DNA of 39,676 nt, taken from assembly GCA_002422395.1 (NCBI GenBank), contig DIUY01000016.1, positions 1 through 39,676 of the forward strand, written 5' to 3'. Below, piece by piece: positions 24,205 to 32,503 of the stretch. Position 1 is the stretch's first letter. Each line of letters begins with the position of its first letter. The translations under genes and the position numbers were made by a program. The stretch comes from Methylococcaceae bacterium UBA6146 (GTDB taxonomy: Bacteria; Pseudomonadota; Gammaproteobacteria; Methylococcales; Methylomonadaceae). The notes under the pieces were generated by a model. That model saw only the letters and a program-made list of their open reading frames with translations, ran no database searches and was not told the origin of the DNA.

Positions 24205-25400
24205 ACATAGGCACGGCTCTGACCAAAAGTGCGACTAAAGCCTTGTTGCTAGGTAGTGGCGAATTAGGCAAGGAACTGGCCATAGCCCTGCAACGTTATG
24301 GCGTTGAAGTGATTGCTGTGGACCGATACCAAAACGCCCCTGCCCAGCATGTGGCGCACCGTAGCCATGTCATCGACATGACTGATGGCGAAGCGGTGAA
24401 AAATTTGCTTGCGCTCGAACAGCCTGATTTTATCATTCCGGAAATCGAAGCGATTGCCACCGCCGCACTCGCCGAGATTGAGGCCAAAGGCGGTTGCACC
24501 GTGGTGCCCACCGCCCGCGCCATTACCTTGACTATGAACCGCGAAGGCATTAGAGACCTGGCCGCGCAGCAGTTAAATATCCCGACCTCTGCCTATGCTT
24601 TTGCCGAATCATTTGGCGAATTGCGGGCGGCGGTTGATAAAGGCATTGGTTACCCGTGCTTTGTTAAGCCGACCATGTCATCGTCGGGTAAAGGGCAGTC
24701 GAAGGTTGAATTCCCCGACCAGCTACAGGCCGCATGGGATTACGCTAAAGCGTCAGGCCGCGTCGATACCGGCAAAGTCATTGTTGAAGCCGCGATCAAT
24801 TTCGATTTCGAAATCACCTTATTGACGGTGCGGGCGCTGAATAACCAAGGTGAGGCGCAAACCTATTTTTGTGATCCGATAGGGCATCGGCAAGAACACG
24901 GCGATTACCGCGAAAGTTGGCAACCACAGACCATGACACCTGCCGCCATTAAGGCATCTCAGGTGATTGCCGAGAAAATTACCAGCGCTATTGGCGGTTT
25001 GGGATTGTTCGGTGTTGAGTTATTTATCAAAGGTGATGACGTCTGGTTTAGCGAAGTCAGTCCTAGGCCGCATGACACCGGCATGGTGACAATGGTCACC
25101 CAAAAGCAAAATGAATTCGATCTTCACGCCCGCGCCATTTTAGGGTTGCCGGTCGACACACGTTTACACGAAAGTGGGGCCAGCGCCGTTATTTTAAGCG
25201 GTATTGACGGCAACAGCGTGGTTTATGGGGGGTTGGCGCAGGCTCTTGCCGTCCCCGGCAGTGAAATCCGCCTGTTTGGCAAGCCCCAAGCTTTCGTCAA
25301 CCGGCGCATGGGAGTTGCCTTGGCAACCGCCGCAACCGCCGACGAAGCCAGAATAAAAGCGGCAATCGCCGCAAACTTGATAGTAATTAAACCCGAATGA
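24201..25400 (+). CDS. purT: Formate-dependent phosphoribosylglycinamide formyltransferase
   Basis: PurT makes formyl-GAR for purine synthesis from GAR, ATP and formate, without using folate. The 399-residue product (E. coli 392) has the N-terminal Rossmann-like part (LLLGSGELGKELAIALQRYG) and an ATP-grasp domain with CFVKPTMSSSGKGQSKV. The metal and substrate region reads WFSEVSPRPHDTGMVTMV. The ATG overlaps the MutS-like gene (ATGA), so the two are coupled. In a one-carbon-using organism, free formate would make this route natural, but that is inference. Confidence 0.95.
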   Translation: MNIGTALTKSATKALLLGSGELGKELAIALQRYGVEVIAVDRYQNAPAQHVAHRSHVIDMTDGEAVKNLLALEQPDFIIPEIEAIATAALAEIEAKGGCTVVPTARAITLTMNREGIRDLAAQQLNIPTSAYAFAESFGELRAAVDKGIGYPCFVKPTMSSSGKGQSKVEFPDQLQAAWDYAKASGRVDTGKVIVEAAINFDFEITLLTVRALNNQGEAQTYFCDPIGHRQEHGDYRESWQPQTMTPAAIKASQVIAEKITSAIGGLGLFGVELFIKGDDVWFSEVSPRPHDTGMVTMVTQKQNEFDLHARAILGLPVDTRLHESGASAVILSGIDGNSVVYGGLAQALAVPGSEIRLFGKPQAFVNRRMGVALATAATADEARIKAAIAANLIVIKPE

Positions 25401-25411
25401 TAGGAACAGCT

Positions 25412-25999
25412 ATGCTGAAAATCGTGCTTACTTTATTTATCTCATTGCTTTGTAGCCACGCAAGCGCCGATATTTATAAATACGTTGACCGTGATGGCCG
25501 TACCTACTATACCGATGAGCCTAGAAACGGTCTGTTTAAGCGAATTATCAAATCCAAGCCACAGACCTATACGTTTAAAAATTTTATCCCACGAAGCGTG
25601 GGTTACAAGTCAGGGAACAAAAAACGGTTCACTGATTTGATTGAGCAGACAGCGTCTAAATATCAGATTGACCCCAAACTGGTGCATGCCGTTATCCAGA
25701 CCGAATCCGCTTATAACCCTAGCGCCATTTCTTCAGCGGGCGCAGTCGGTCTGATGCAGCTCATGCCTGATACGGCAAGGCGTTTTGGGGTTATGGACCG
25801 CAATGATCCTGACCAGAACGTGGAGGGCGGCACCCGTTACCTTAAGCACTTGATTAATTTGTTTGAACCGAATTTGCAGCTGGCAGTGGCCGCCTACAAT
25901 GCCGGCGAAAATGCCGTCATGAAATACCACAATAGCATCCCGCCATATCCCGAAACACAACACTACGTCAAACAGGTGTTGGCTTTATACAATCGTTGA
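25412..25999 (+). CDS. Lytic transglycosylase with DUF4124 N-terminal domain
   Basis: This is a periplasmic enzyme predicted to cleave the MurNAc-GlcNAc bond of peptidoglycan. From the ATG at 25412 the product has 195 residues with a signal peptide (MLKIVLTLFISLLCSHASA). A DUF4124-like segment (IYKYVDRDGRTYYTDEP) and an SLT domain from about residue 75 follow. Catalytic Glu98 is in VIQTESAYNP, with GLMQLMP at 113-119 and AYNAGENAV at 161-169. The AGGAAC upstream supports this start; an in-frame ATG at 25397 that overlaps purT would spoil the signal peptide. Confidence 0.92.
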   Translation: MLKIVLTLFISLLCSHASADIYKYVDRDGRTYYTDEPRNGLFKRIIKSKPQTYTFKNFIPRSVGYKSGNKKRFTDLIEQTASKYQIDPKLVHAVIQTESAYNPSAISSAGAVGLMQLMPDTARRFGVMDRNDPDQNVEGGTRYLKHLINLFEPNLQLAVAAYNAGENAVMKYHNSIPPYPETQHYVKQVLALYNR

Positions 26000-26047
26000 T
26001 GCACATTTTGTGCGTCACCTATCGCAAACAACCAGAGGAGTTCCGTT

Positions 26048-26818
26048 ATGGTGCCCGAACAAACATTAAATTTAACAGGCAAAGTGGCCTTGGTCAGCGG
26101 CGGGGCTGTGGGTATCGGACGGGCGGTGGCGCTTGCTTTAGGCAAGGCGGGCGCGACGGTAGGGATCAACTATTATTCCAGTAAAGCCGCTGCCGAAACG
26201 CTGCTGGCTGAACTGACGGCGTTGAATATCAAAGCGATATTGTTGCCTGCCGACCTGACTGACGAAGCTGAAACTAACGCCATGGTTGATAAGTTGGTTG
26301 CCGAAACAGGGGGGCTGGACATTTTGGTCAATAACAGCGGGGGCTTGGTCAAACGCGCCAAGATTGAAGATTGCTTGCTTGAAGATTGGAATAAGTCCCT
26401 TGACATTAACCTGACCAGCGCGTTTTTATTGGTCAAACGTGCTATCCCGCATTTACGCGCCACAGGCAGTGGGCGCATTGTCAATATCTTGTCGCTGTCA
26501 GTGCAAACCGGCGGGGCGAATGGCGGTGGTGCTTATGCGGCGGCTAAAGGCGGGTTGATGGTGTTTACCCATACCCTGGCAAAGGAACTGGCCCCCGCAG
26601 TGCGTACCAACTCAGTCATGCCCGGCACGGTGGAAACCCAGCATCACGAGATCCATTCGACGGCGGAGATGATGGAAAATTACCGCAAACAAACCCCGCT
26701 AGGCCGTAACACGTTTGCCGAAGAGGTCGCCAGTTCGGTGTTGTTTTTGGCCAGTGATATGTCATCACATATTAATGGGGCGTTGATTGACATTAGCGGC
26801 GGGCGGTTTTTGCGTTAA
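26048..26818 (+). CDS. Short-chain dehydrogenase/reductase (FabG-like)
   Basis: This is a classical SDR NAD(P)-dependent oxidoreductase of 256 residues. The cofactor motif is SGGAVGIG (residues 17-24, with Ser for the usual Thr), then NNSGG near 95-99, Asn121, a Ser at 149/151, Tyr163 and Lys167 (YAAAK). The C-terminus ends HINGALIDISGGRFLR, as in FabG-like and sugar dehydrogenase-like members. The substrate cannot be read from sequence. It lacks the Arg-containing cofactor motif of FolM, so a pteridine reductase role is not supported despite the folate genes nearby. AGAGGAG precedes the start; the gap from the transglycosylase is 48 bases. Confidence 0.88.
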   Translation: MVPEQTLNLTGKVALVSGGAVGIGRAVALALGKAGATVGINYYSSKAAAETLLAELTALNIKAILLPADLTDEAETNAMVDKLVAETGGLDILVNNSGGLVKRAKIEDCLLEDWNKSLDINLTSAFLLVKRAIPHLRATGSGRIVNILSLSVQTGGANGGGAYAAAKGGLMVFTHTLAKELAPAVRTNSVMPGTVETQHHEIHSTAEMMENYRKQTPLGRNTFAEEVASSVLFLASDMSSHINGALIDISGGRFLR

Positions 26819-26844
26819 AAGTCGGTTTGGCGGATCAGGGACGC

Positions 26845-26893
26845 TGTTGCTTCCGTTCATGGTTCGATAAGCCCGTCACGAACGGAAGCAACA
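26845..26893. repeat. REP-like palindrome between convergent genes
   Basis: TGTTGCTTCCGTTC (26845-26858) pairs perfectly with GAACGGAAGCAACA (26880-26893) around a 21-base loop. The core CCGTTCATGGTTCGATAAG recurs with one change at 34474-34492, also between convergent genes. No T run follows on either strand, so it is more likely a dispersed palindromic repeat than a simple Rho-independent terminator, although it may help end transcripts. Confidence 0.75.
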
Positions 26894-26918
26894 ACCTCGC
26901 GCCGCATTACCAGCTTGC

Positions 26919-27392
26919 TTAATCTTTAGGTGTTGAGTTCCCCAAACCAAACGACTCCGCCAGCATCAGCATAACTCCCACCGTAATGGCAGAATCGGCG
27001 ATATTGAATGCGGGCCAGTGCCATGTGCCGTAATAAACATCCAAAAAGTCAATCACATAGCCATAAGCCAGCCGGTCAATCAAGTTGCCGATAGCGCCGC
27101 CCAGCACCAGCGACAAGGCCACTGCCAGTAAAGTCTCATGCTTTTGCAAACGTGCTAACCAGAAAGTGATGCCAATGCTCATCACCAACGCCAAGCCAGC
27201 AAAAAACCAGCGTTGCCAGCCCCCGGCCTCACTTAAAAAACTGAACGCGGCGCCAGTGTTGTGTACATAAGTCAGGCTAAAGTGCGGCATTAAAGGAATG
27301 GACTGGTAAAGCTGCATCGAGCCGTCTATATACAATTTGCTGCCCTGATCCAGCACCAAGGTTAATAGCGACAACCATAACCATTTAAGCAT
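26919..27392 (-). CDS. lspA: Lipoprotein signal peptidase II
   Basis: LspA cleaves the signal peptides of diacylated prolipoproteins in the inner membrane. The start is the ATG at 27392 (MLKWLWLSLLTLVLDQGSKL), giving 157 residues; the longer open frame upstream lies inside ileS and is ignored. Four hydrophobic segments are visible. The catalytic aspartates are Asp115 in YVIDFLDV and Asp133 in FNIADSAITVG. It overlaps the ileS stop by 8 bases, the usual ileS-lspA arrangement. DolP in this window has a lipobox and would be one substrate. Confidence 0.95.
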   Translation of the reverse strand: MLKWLWLSLLTLVLDQGSKLYIDGSMQLYQSIPLMPHFSLTYVHNTGAAFSFLSEAGGWQRWFFAGLALVMSIGITFWLARLQKHETLLAVALSLVLGGAIGNLIDRLAYGYVIDFLDVYYGTWHWPAFNIADSAITVGVMLMLAESFGLGNSTPKD

Positions 27393-30210
27393 AACGCCTC
27401 GCTTCACCGTCACCCGCGACATTTTCAACACAACGTCCGCATAGCTCAGGATGTTCGGTATCGCTGCCAATGTCATTGCGTTGGTGCCAGCAGCGGACAC
27501 ATTTTTTATGTGCCGAGGCAGTCACTTTCAATTTAAGGCCGACTATTTCAGTTGCCACTGCATCGTCTGGGCAAAATTGGTCGGCAATGAGCGTTGCATC
27601 GGAGCTTATAAAAATGAAATGCAGTTCGCCCGCCAGTTGGTTTAGGACGGTAAAATAATCGCTATTGCAATACAGCTCGATTTCGGCATTCAGTGACGCG
27701 CCTATAACGCCTTTAGCGCGGCTTTTTTCAAGTTCTTTGCTGACTTCAGTCCGCACCGCCATGATTTTTTGCCAAAATTCACGGTTTAGCGGGGAATCCG
27801 CATCTAGTGTGCTTAGGTCTTGATACCACGTTTCGAGGAACACCGATTCGCTACGTGCGCCCGGCAGGTATTGCCAGATTTCATCGGCGGTATAGCTAAT
27901 AATTGGCGCTAGCCAGCGCGTCAAGGCTTCCAGGACGTGGTACATCGCCGTTTGCGCGGAACGGCGTGCCAAACCGTCGGCTTTTGCCGTGTATTGGCGG
28001 TCTTTGATAATGTCCAGATAAAAGCCACCCAAATCAATCACACAAAAATGATGCACTTTTTGGTAAATTGTCTGAAATTGGTACGCGTCATAAGCGGCTT
28101 TGACCTCTTCTTGCAACAAGTAAGCACGGTCAATTATCCAGCGGTCTAACGCCAGCAAATCGGCGGTCGGGACTTTGTGCAATGCCGGATCAAAATCATC
28201 CAAATTGGATAGCAAGAAGCGGGCGGTGTTTCTAAGGCGTCGGTAGCCGTCGGAGGTGCGTTCAAGAATCTCATCCGACACGCGCATTTCGCCGCGATAA
28301 TCGGTGGCAGCAACCCACAGGCGCAACACGTCAGCCCCCAAGTTTTTCATGACCGATTGCGGGGGGATGACATTGCCTTTGGACTTGGACATTTTTTCGC
28401 CCTTGGCGTCGACAGTAAAGCCGTGTGTCAATACGGCTTTATACGGCGCTATCGCATTCATTGCGACCGACGAGAGCAATGACGATTGGAACCAGCCACG
28501 GTGCTGGTCGGAGCCTTCCAGATACAAATCTGCCGGAAAATGCAGGCCTTCACGGCGTTCCAACACGGCGGCATGGGTCACACCTGAATCAAACCAGACA
28601 TCCAGCGTGTCAGTTGTTTTGTCGTAGTCAGCCGCCTCGTCACCCAAAAAGTCTTCGGCGTTAAGCGCAAACCATGCCTCTATGCCTTGCTGTTCGATAA
28701 GCAGGGCGATTTGTTCAATCAATTCAGCGGTGCGCGGGTGCAGTTCGCCGGTTTCTTTATGGACAAACAAGGTGATCGGGACGCCCCACGTGCGCTGCCT
28801 GGAAATGCACCAGTCAGGACGGCCGACAATCATGCTTTCGATACGCGCCTGACCCCAGTCCGGAATCCAGTCCACGCGCTTGATTTCATCCAAGGCTTGG
28901 CTACGCAGGTTGTTCTTGTCCATCGCGATAAACCATTGCGGCGTGGCGCGGAAAATGATCGGCGTATGGTGTCGCCAGCAATGCGGGTAACTGTGCAGTA
29001 GCGCATGGTGATGCAACAGCTTGCCTTTTTCTGTCAACACGTCAATGACATGCGCGTTCGCGTTGAAGACATGTTCACCGGCGAACAATTCCGTGCCGGG
29101 CAGAAACACGCCATCGCTACCGACCGGATTGTCAATGGGCAAGCCATATTTGCGGCCAACGATATAGTCGTCCTGGCCGTGTCCGGGTGCAGTGTGCACC
29201 GCGCCGGTACCAGCCTCAACCGTGACATGGTTGCCCAGCACAATCGGCACTTGCCGGTCGTAAAACGGATGGTGCAATAGTTGGTGTTCCCACGCCGCGC
29301 CTTTGCAATAACCCACGACATGGTGGTTTTGGATGTCATAGCGCAACATCGCGTCTTTCAACAAGTCTTCGGCAACCACCAAGCGTTCGTGTACGCCGTC
29401 TTTTTCACATTGTACGACGGCATATTCAATGTCGGTGTTCAGTGCGACGCCTTGATTGGCTGGCAGCGTCCATGGCGTGGTCGTCCAGATGACCACCGAC
29501 AAAGGGCCAAGCCCTTCATGTTCCGGCGCATGATGGCAACAGGCCATGAAGCCCGCTTCGTCAACCACTTGAAAGCGCACGTCAATCGCAGGCGAGTGTT
29601 TGTCTTCATATTCCACTTCCGCTTCCGCCAAGGCCGAGCCACAATCGGTGCACCAATGCACCGGTTTTGCGCCTTTGCTGATATGGTTGTTTTGCACGAT
29701 TTTTCCAAGCGCCCGCACGATGTCAGCTTCAAACGCATAGTCCATCGTCAAATAAGGCTGTTCCCAATCGCCAAACACGCCCAAACGGACAAACGCCTCT
29801 TTTTGTAGGTTGACCTGTTTTGCGGCATAGTCGCGGCAGGCTTTGCGGAAATCGGCAGGCGACACTTTAAAACCCGCTTTGCCGACTTTTTTTTCAACTT
29901 GCAACTCAATGGGCAGGCCGTGGCAATCCCAGCCTGGCACATAAGGCGCATCGAAACCGCTTAGCGTCTTGGCTTTGATGATAAAGTCCTTCAGCACTTT
30001 ATTGACGGCATGGCCGATATGGATTTCGCCGTTGGCATATGGCGGGCCGTCATGCAGGACAAAACTATGCCGACCGGCGCAGTTTTCGCGGATTTTTTTG
30101 TACAAGTCCGCTTGCTGCCATTTTTTTAGGCGTTCAGGTTCACGCTGCGCCAGGTTGCCTTTCATCGGGAACGCAGTGTTCGGTAGGTTCAGGGTTTTTT
30201 TATAATCCAT
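27385..30210 (-). CDS. ileS: Isoleucyl-tRNA synthetase
   Basis: IleS charges tRNA-Ile and edits valine. The 941-residue product (E. coli 938) has HIGH at residues 64-67 (PPYANGEIHIGHAVNKVLKD) and the CP1 editing domain in the middle. KMSKS lies near residue 605 (GEKMSKSKGNV). A C-terminal zinc finger has the pattern CVRCWHQRNDIG and LCGRCVENV, which marks the bacterial short form that is sensitive to mupirocin in other species. It precedes lspA with an 8-base overlap. Upstream lies the broken CHAP gene rather than ribF directly. Confidence 0.97.
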   Translation of the reverse strand: MDYKKTLNLPNTAFPMKGNLAQREPERLKKWQQADLYKKIRENCAGRHSFVLHDGPPYANGEIHIGHAVNKVLKDFIIKAKTLSGFDAPYVPGWDCHGLPIELQVEKKVGKAGFKVSPADFRKACRDYAAKQVNLQKEAFVRLGVFGDWEQPYLTMDYAFEADIVRALGKIVQNNHISKGAKPVHWCTDCGSALAEAEVEYEDKHSPAIDVRFQVVDEAGFMACCHHAPEHEGLGPLSVVIWTTTPWTLPANQGVALNTDIEYAVVQCEKDGVHERLVVAEDLLKDAMLRYDIQNHHVVGYCKGAAWEHQLLHHPFYDRQVPIVLGNHVTVEAGTGAVHTAPGHGQDDYIVGRKYGLPIDNPVGSDGVFLPGTELFAGEHVFNANAHVIDVLTEKGKLLHHHALLHSYPHCWRHHTPIIFRATPQWFIAMDKNNLRSQALDEIKRVDWIPDWGQARIESMIVGRPDWCISRQRTWGVPITLFVHKETGELHPRTAELIEQIALLIEQQGIEAWFALNAEDFLGDEAADYDKTTDTLDVWFDSGVTHAAVLERREGLHFPADLYLEGSDQHRGWFQSSLLSSVAMNAIAPYKAVLTHGFTVDAKGEKMSKSKGNVIPPQSVMKNLGADVLRLWVAATDYRGEMRVSDEILERTSDGYRRLRNTARFLLSNLDDFDPALHKVPTADLLALDRWIIDRAYLLQEEVKAAYDAYQFQTIYQKVHHFCVIDLGGFYLDIIKDRQYTAKADGLARRSAQTAMYHVLEALTRWLAPIISYTADEIWQYLPGARSESVFLETWYQDLSTLDADSPLNREFWQKIMAVRTEVSKELEKSRAKGVIGASLNAEIELYCNSDYFTVLNQLAGELHFIFISSDATLIADQFCPDDAVATEIVGLKLKVTASAHKKCVRCWHQRNDIGSDTEHPELCGRCVENVAGDGEARRYA

Positions 30211-30239
30211 TTTTATAAGCTCTTGTCTTAAAGTTTTTG

Positions 30240-30815
30240 TTATGGTTTATGCAGCCAGCCTAATGGTTTTTTAGATGAGACTATAGTGAAGCTGTCATTT
30301 TTATGAAGCAATTGATGATGTTCACGGGGTTTACCCAGAATATTTTGCTGAACCGCTTCAATGTCATTTTCATTTACTTCACTGATTATGCAAACATGAC
30401 CATATTTGCCGTCAAAAACCAGAATATCATTTATGGCAGGTTTTACATTACTGCCGTTTGTATATTGAATAAGGCCTCTTTTTTCATTTAACGCCCCCGA
30501 ATTTAGTTTTTTATCAAAAAAATCTTTGGCGTGACCCATTCCGTTAGGCATTTGGTGAAGCATGTAATCATGGTAATAGCGTTTTACAAATTCTACACAT
30601 TGCTATTTTTTGCCATAATAAAAACCATCGCTACTGTAATGGCTTCCATAATTCTGCACAAAGTCGATTCCATTGTAATAAACTTTTATGCCGTTATAGT
30701 CATCAAGCACATCGCCAATGTTTTTTAAAATAAACATTGGAAAGGCGATGGCGGTTATTATGGTTATGATTGAAAGGGCAGCAGCAGTTTTTAGCATCCT
30801 GTTTTTAAAGGACAT
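30240..30815 (-). pseudogene. CHAP-domain amidase interrupted by an in-frame TAG
   Basis: A single frame of 191 positions runs from ATG 30815 to the stop at 30240, but codon 71 (30605-30603) is TAG. Before it is a hydrophobic signal or anchor segment (residues 8-34) and a stretch ending DGFYYGKK. Directly after it comes QCVEFVKRYYHDYM, where Cys73 is the expected CHAP nucleophile. His140 in KYGHVCII and Asn158 in VQQN complete a CHAP triad. CHAP enzymes cut peptide or amide bonds in peptidoglycan or glutathionylspermidine. CHAP proteins often have a Tyr before QCVEFV, so TAG may replace TAT/TAC. The gene lies between ribF (24 bases upstream) and ileS (29 bases downstream), and is more AT-rich than both. 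Confidence 0.75.
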
Positions 30816-30839
30816 TGTCTAATGAAGGCGGTAAAATAT

Positions 30840-31835
30840 CTACACACTGCCTGTTGAGTAATGTTCCGAGGCATAATTTAGTTCAGCCTCTGATAGCGTA
30901 TTTTTACGTCCTGCAAAAATGGCTTTAGCCTCCGCCACGTCCAGCACGATTTGCGCCTTAAGGTCGTCCAACGAATTAAAACACAGTTCGTCCCTGATTT
31001 TTTGCTTGAAATGCACCTCAACGTAATGGCCGTAGATTTCCTTGTCAAAATCAAATAAATGGGCTTCCAATATCACTTTGGAGCCGCCATCAACAGTAGG
31101 CCGTGTGCCGACATTAGCAACGCCTTCAAGCTCCCGATTATCAATGCCGGTCAAGGTGACGGCAAAGACGCCGTTGACTGGCGCGTTCTTCCTGAACATC
31201 TTGATATTGGCGGTCGGGAAACCAATTGTCCGGCCCCGTTTGTCACCATGCGCCACGCGTCCGCACACCGAATAGCCATGGCCTAGCAAGCGTCCCGCCT
31301 GAGCGAGGTCGCCTGCACCGAGGGCGTCCCTGATTAACGTGCTGCTGACCCGAAGCCCTGCCGATTGGTACGAGCCGGTGTCTTCAATTTGGAAGCCGTG
31401 TGCGTCGCCTTTGGCCTTAAGCAAGGCAAAATTGCCGCGCCTCGCCTTACCAAAATGAAAGTCGTCGCCGATCACCAGATGTTTGACGTTGAGCTTTTTT
31501 ATCAGGATTTCATCAATGAATTGTTCGGCTTCATAGTTGGCAAAATGCCGGTTAAAACGGACCACCAACAAATCGTCGATGGGTAGCGAGTTGAATTCAA
31601 TGACTTTTTCACGCAAGCGCATCAAACGCGGCGGTTCATTGTCTTTGAGGAAATATTCCAGCGGTTGCGGCTCAAAAATCATCACGACAACCGGCAAACC
31701 CAACGTTTTGCCGCGTTCCGCCAGTTTTTTTATCACCGCCCTATGGCCTAAGTGCAAGCCGTCAAAATTGCCGATAGTCAGCACACAACCGTTTTTGAAG
31801 GTTTCTAGATGGGTTAGCCCTCTAATGATGCGCAT
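30840..31835 (-). CDS. ribF: Bifunctional riboflavin kinase / FAD synthetase
   Basis: RibF phosphorylates riboflavin and adenylates FMN to FAD. The ATG at 31835 (MRIIRGLTHLETFKNGCVLT) gives 331 residues and the family's usual start; the longer upstream frame is not needed. The FAD synthetase nucleotidyltransferase motif GNFDGLHLGH is at residues 22-31, followed by VIGDDFHFGKARRGN. The C-terminal kinase domain has the RTIGFPTAN motif and VANVGTRPTV. It heads the ribF-(CHAP)-ileS-lspA series. DusA in this window is one of many FMN-dependent enzymes it would serve. Confidence 0.96.
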   Translation of the reverse strand: MRIIRGLTHLETFKNGCVLTIGNFDGLHLGHRAVIKKLAERGKTLGLPVVVMIFEPQPLEYFLKDNEPPRLMRLREKVIEFNSLPIDDLLVVRFNRHFANYEAEQFIDEILIKKLNVKHLVIGDDFHFGKARRGNFALLKAKGDAHGFQIEDTGSYQSAGLRVSSTLIRDALGAGDLAQAGRLLGHGYSVCGRVAHGDKRGRTIGFPTANIKMFRKNAPVNGVFAVTLTGIDNRELEGVANVGTRPTVDGGSKVILEAHLFDFDKEIYGHYVEVHFKQKIRDELCFNSLDDLKAQIVLDVAEAKAIFAGRKNTLSEAELNYASEHYSTGSV

Positions 31836-31906
31836 AGTCGTAAACCAAACAATGTTCAGGCGCGGCAAGGGTTCTTTTTGGCACTGCAGAAAATCCAGCG
31901 GGTAAG

Positions 31907-31942
31907 GTCAAGGTATTAGTCAAGGTATTAGTCAAGGTATTC
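31907..31942. repeat. Three tandem 12-bp repeats at the end of dolP
   Basis: The unit GTCAAGGTATTA occurs at 31907-31918 and 31919-31930, and with a C as last base at 31931-31942. On the - strand each copy reads as Tyr-Leu-Asp, followed in the copies by a TAA. The real dolP stop (31928-31930) is inside the array, and one extra in-frame TAA lies downstream. It looks like a recent local duplication by slippage. Confidence 0.9.
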
Positions 31943-32500
31943 GAAAACCGTGATAATTTTTTTGACGTCAGGTTGGTGTCTAACCACATTGACAACCACG
32001 GCACCTTCCGCCCTATGGACTAAGCCCATCAAGTAGACAACGGCGTTTTCCGTGACGACTTTGACTTGGGACGAATTAAAGTCGGGCAGGGTGCGGATTT
32101 GCTCCAGCGCGGCGGTTATTCTTCTGTTGATTTGGACGTCATGGGCGCGGCTGGCCGCATCGCTTGGGTAGGCGACTGCGATGTTGTTGTTGACCCGTTT
32201 GACATTATCGACGACCCGGATAAGCCCAATGATTTTATTTCTGACTTCAATGGTAGCCGCTTCGCCAGTGACCAGCACGGCGCCGTTGTAAGCATTGACG
32301 TTAACGTGAGCCTGTCCTTGTAATGTCTCGTCGTCATTCAGCTCTTCATAGATATCGGCTTCAATGTCCCTATCGTCGGCAACGGCATCGGCATCACGGC
32401 GCTCATATAATGAGGCTGGTTCAAAACGCTGGTGATCCGGTTGCGGTGTGCCGCAAGCGGACAGTAACAGGGCCATTAGGGGCCATAAAGGTTTTTTCAT
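31928..32500 (-). CDS. dolP: Outer-membrane lipoprotein with two BON domains (DolP-like)
   Basis: DolP (formerly YraP) of E. coli is an outer-membrane lipoprotein that supports envelope integrity at the division site. The 190-residue product has a lipoprotein signal peptide with lipobox LSAC (Cys16). A first BON domain lies at about 45-112 (HVNVNAYNGAVLVTGEAAT) and a second at about 118-188 (VKVVTENAVVYLMGLVHRAE). It starts 3 bases after diaA ends on the - strand, the E. coli order yraN-diaA-dolP. Its 3' end runs into a 12-bp tandem repeat. Confidence 0.9.
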   Translation of the reverse strand: MKKPLWPLMALLLSACGTPQPDHQRFEPASLYERRDADAVADDRDIEADIYEELNDDETLQGQAHVNVNAYNGAVLVTGEAATIEVRNKIIGLIRVVDNVKRVNNNIAVAYPSDAASRAHDVQINRRITAALEQIRTLPDFNSSQVKVVTENAVVYLMGLVHRAEGAVVVNVVRHQPDVKKIITVFEYLD

Positions 32501-32503
32501 GAG

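Noticed and set aside
26845..26893. Long hairpin considered as a Rho-independent terminator
   Set aside because: No T run follows on either strand, and the core is repeated at 34472-34532, so a REP-like repeat explains it better.
29281..29808. Open frame of 175 residues on the + strand opposite ileS
   Set aside because: It is an antisense shadow of the well-conserved IleS catalytic and editing region.
31907..31942. Short direct repeats considered as a CRISPR array
   Set aside because: The repeats are 12 bp and directly adjacent with no spacers, and no cas genes are present.
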